From FEN-1250 sp038237245 (lineage in GTDB: Bacteria > Gemmatimonadota > Gemmatimonadetes > Gemmatimonadales > Gemmatimonadaceae): DNA of 7,389 nt. Shown one piece after another: positions 7,242 through 7,389 of this stretch (the first letter of the stretch is position 1; the number at the start of each line of letters is the position of its first letter). A program made the position numbers and the translations under genes. The DNA lies in contig JBBRYY010000138.1 in the NCBI GenBank assembly GCA_038237245.1, positions 1-7,389 of the forward strand, in the 5' to 3' direction. Below the pieces are notes generated by a model. The model made no database searches and was not told the origin of the DNA. It saw only the letters and a program-made list of their open reading frames with translations.

Positions 7242-7389
7242 CTACGTGCGCTTCTGCATCTTGAAGATGCGGAAGAGATAGTAGAGCGACGGAAACAGCA
7301 CGCACGCGCCGGCCGCGAGTGCCCAGAGCGCGAGTACTAGTGTGCGCATCGGCGCGGCGGCGCCCTCGATGGTGAGGGATGGCGGCAGC
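7242..7389 (-). CDS. cydB: C-terminal fragment of cytochrome bd quinol oxidase subunit II (CydB)
   Basis: An open frame enters from the right edge and ends at TAG (7244-7242), giving 48 residues. It begins LPPSLTIEGAAAPMRTL, continues with a hydrophobic helix (VLALWALAAGACVLFPSLYY) and ends LFRIFKMQKRT. This matches the end of CydB-type proteins: a conserved P-SLTI-NAA segment, then TL, the last membrane helix, a Pro before a YxxF element, and a short basic cytoplasmic tail. CydB pairs with CydA in the inner membrane to oxidise quinol and reduce oxygen to water. The rest of the gene, and presumably cydA, lie outside the window. Its stop codon directly abuts that of the kinase (TAG then CTA, 7239-7244). 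The identification rests on a short segment, so another multi-pass membrane protein is possible. Confidence 0.75.
   Translation of the reverse strand, partial: LPPSLTIEGAAAPMRTLVLALWALAAGACVLFPSLYYLFRIFKMQKRT
7251..7275 (+). terminator. Hairpin after the kinase stop, inside the end of cydB
   Basis: CTTCTGCATCTT (7251-7262) and AAGATGCGGAAG (7264-7275) are inverted repeats with one mismatch. In the plus-strand transcript the mismatch becomes a G-U pair, so a stem of about 10 base pairs with loop UUGAA can form nine bases after the kinase stop. On the minus strand the same position is an A-C mismatch, so the fold favours the kinase mRNA. There is no U-tract. It may stabilise or end the kinase transcript, which must otherwise run into antisense of cydB. 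Confidence 0.4.

Overview
The window comes from a GC-rich bacterial chromosome. The best guess at lineage is Gemmatimonadota. This rests on the large serine/threonine kinase, whose ELGGGGMS glycine loop and kinase-TM-TolB-like-TPR layout I associate with that phylum. It is an inference from remembered sequence patterns, not from a search. No rRNA, tRNA, CRISPR array, transposase or phage gene is visible.

Layout, left to right. Bases 1-135 hold no gene I can support, but 86-125 carry a short direct repeat in which the pentamer ACGGA recurs every 10-11 bases. On the minus strand, 1656-136 encodes a GT39/PMT_2-type membrane glycosyltransferase. A 57-base divergent spacer separates it from a plus-strand DUF255/YyaL-type thioredoxin-fold protein (1714-3795; GTG at 1729 is a serious alternative start). 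That gene converges on a small minus-strand lipoprotein with WxxGxW repeats (4192-3878), with a strong hairpin (3837-3864) in between. A 142-base divergent spacer (4193-4334) holds an inverted repeat, a direct repeat with a 40-base period and a candidate -10 box. It is followed by a 968-residue receptor-type Ser/Thr kinase (4335-7241, GTG start). The kinase stop codon directly abuts the stop codon of a minus-strand gene that runs off the right edge. I read that fragment as the C-terminus of cytochrome bd oxidase subunit II (CydB).

How the genes may work together. Nothing here forms a co-directional operon: the five genes alternate in orientation (-, +, -, +, -), so each is probably transcribed on its own or as a divergent pair. 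The pair most likely to be linked is the envelope lipoprotein and the membrane kinase, which share one upstream region. Three of the products have a possible redox connection: the DUF255 protein (CHWC), the kinase, whose only four cysteines form two CxxC motifs outside the membrane, and CydB. That connection is inference.

Most of the window reads as ordinary chromosomal genes. The observations most worth a second look are the helically spaced ACGGA/TCCGT repeat, the paired CxxC motifs in the kinase, the dnaX-like A AAA AAG heptamer just upstream of the first of them, and the zero-gap convergent junction with a hairpin inside the end of cydB.
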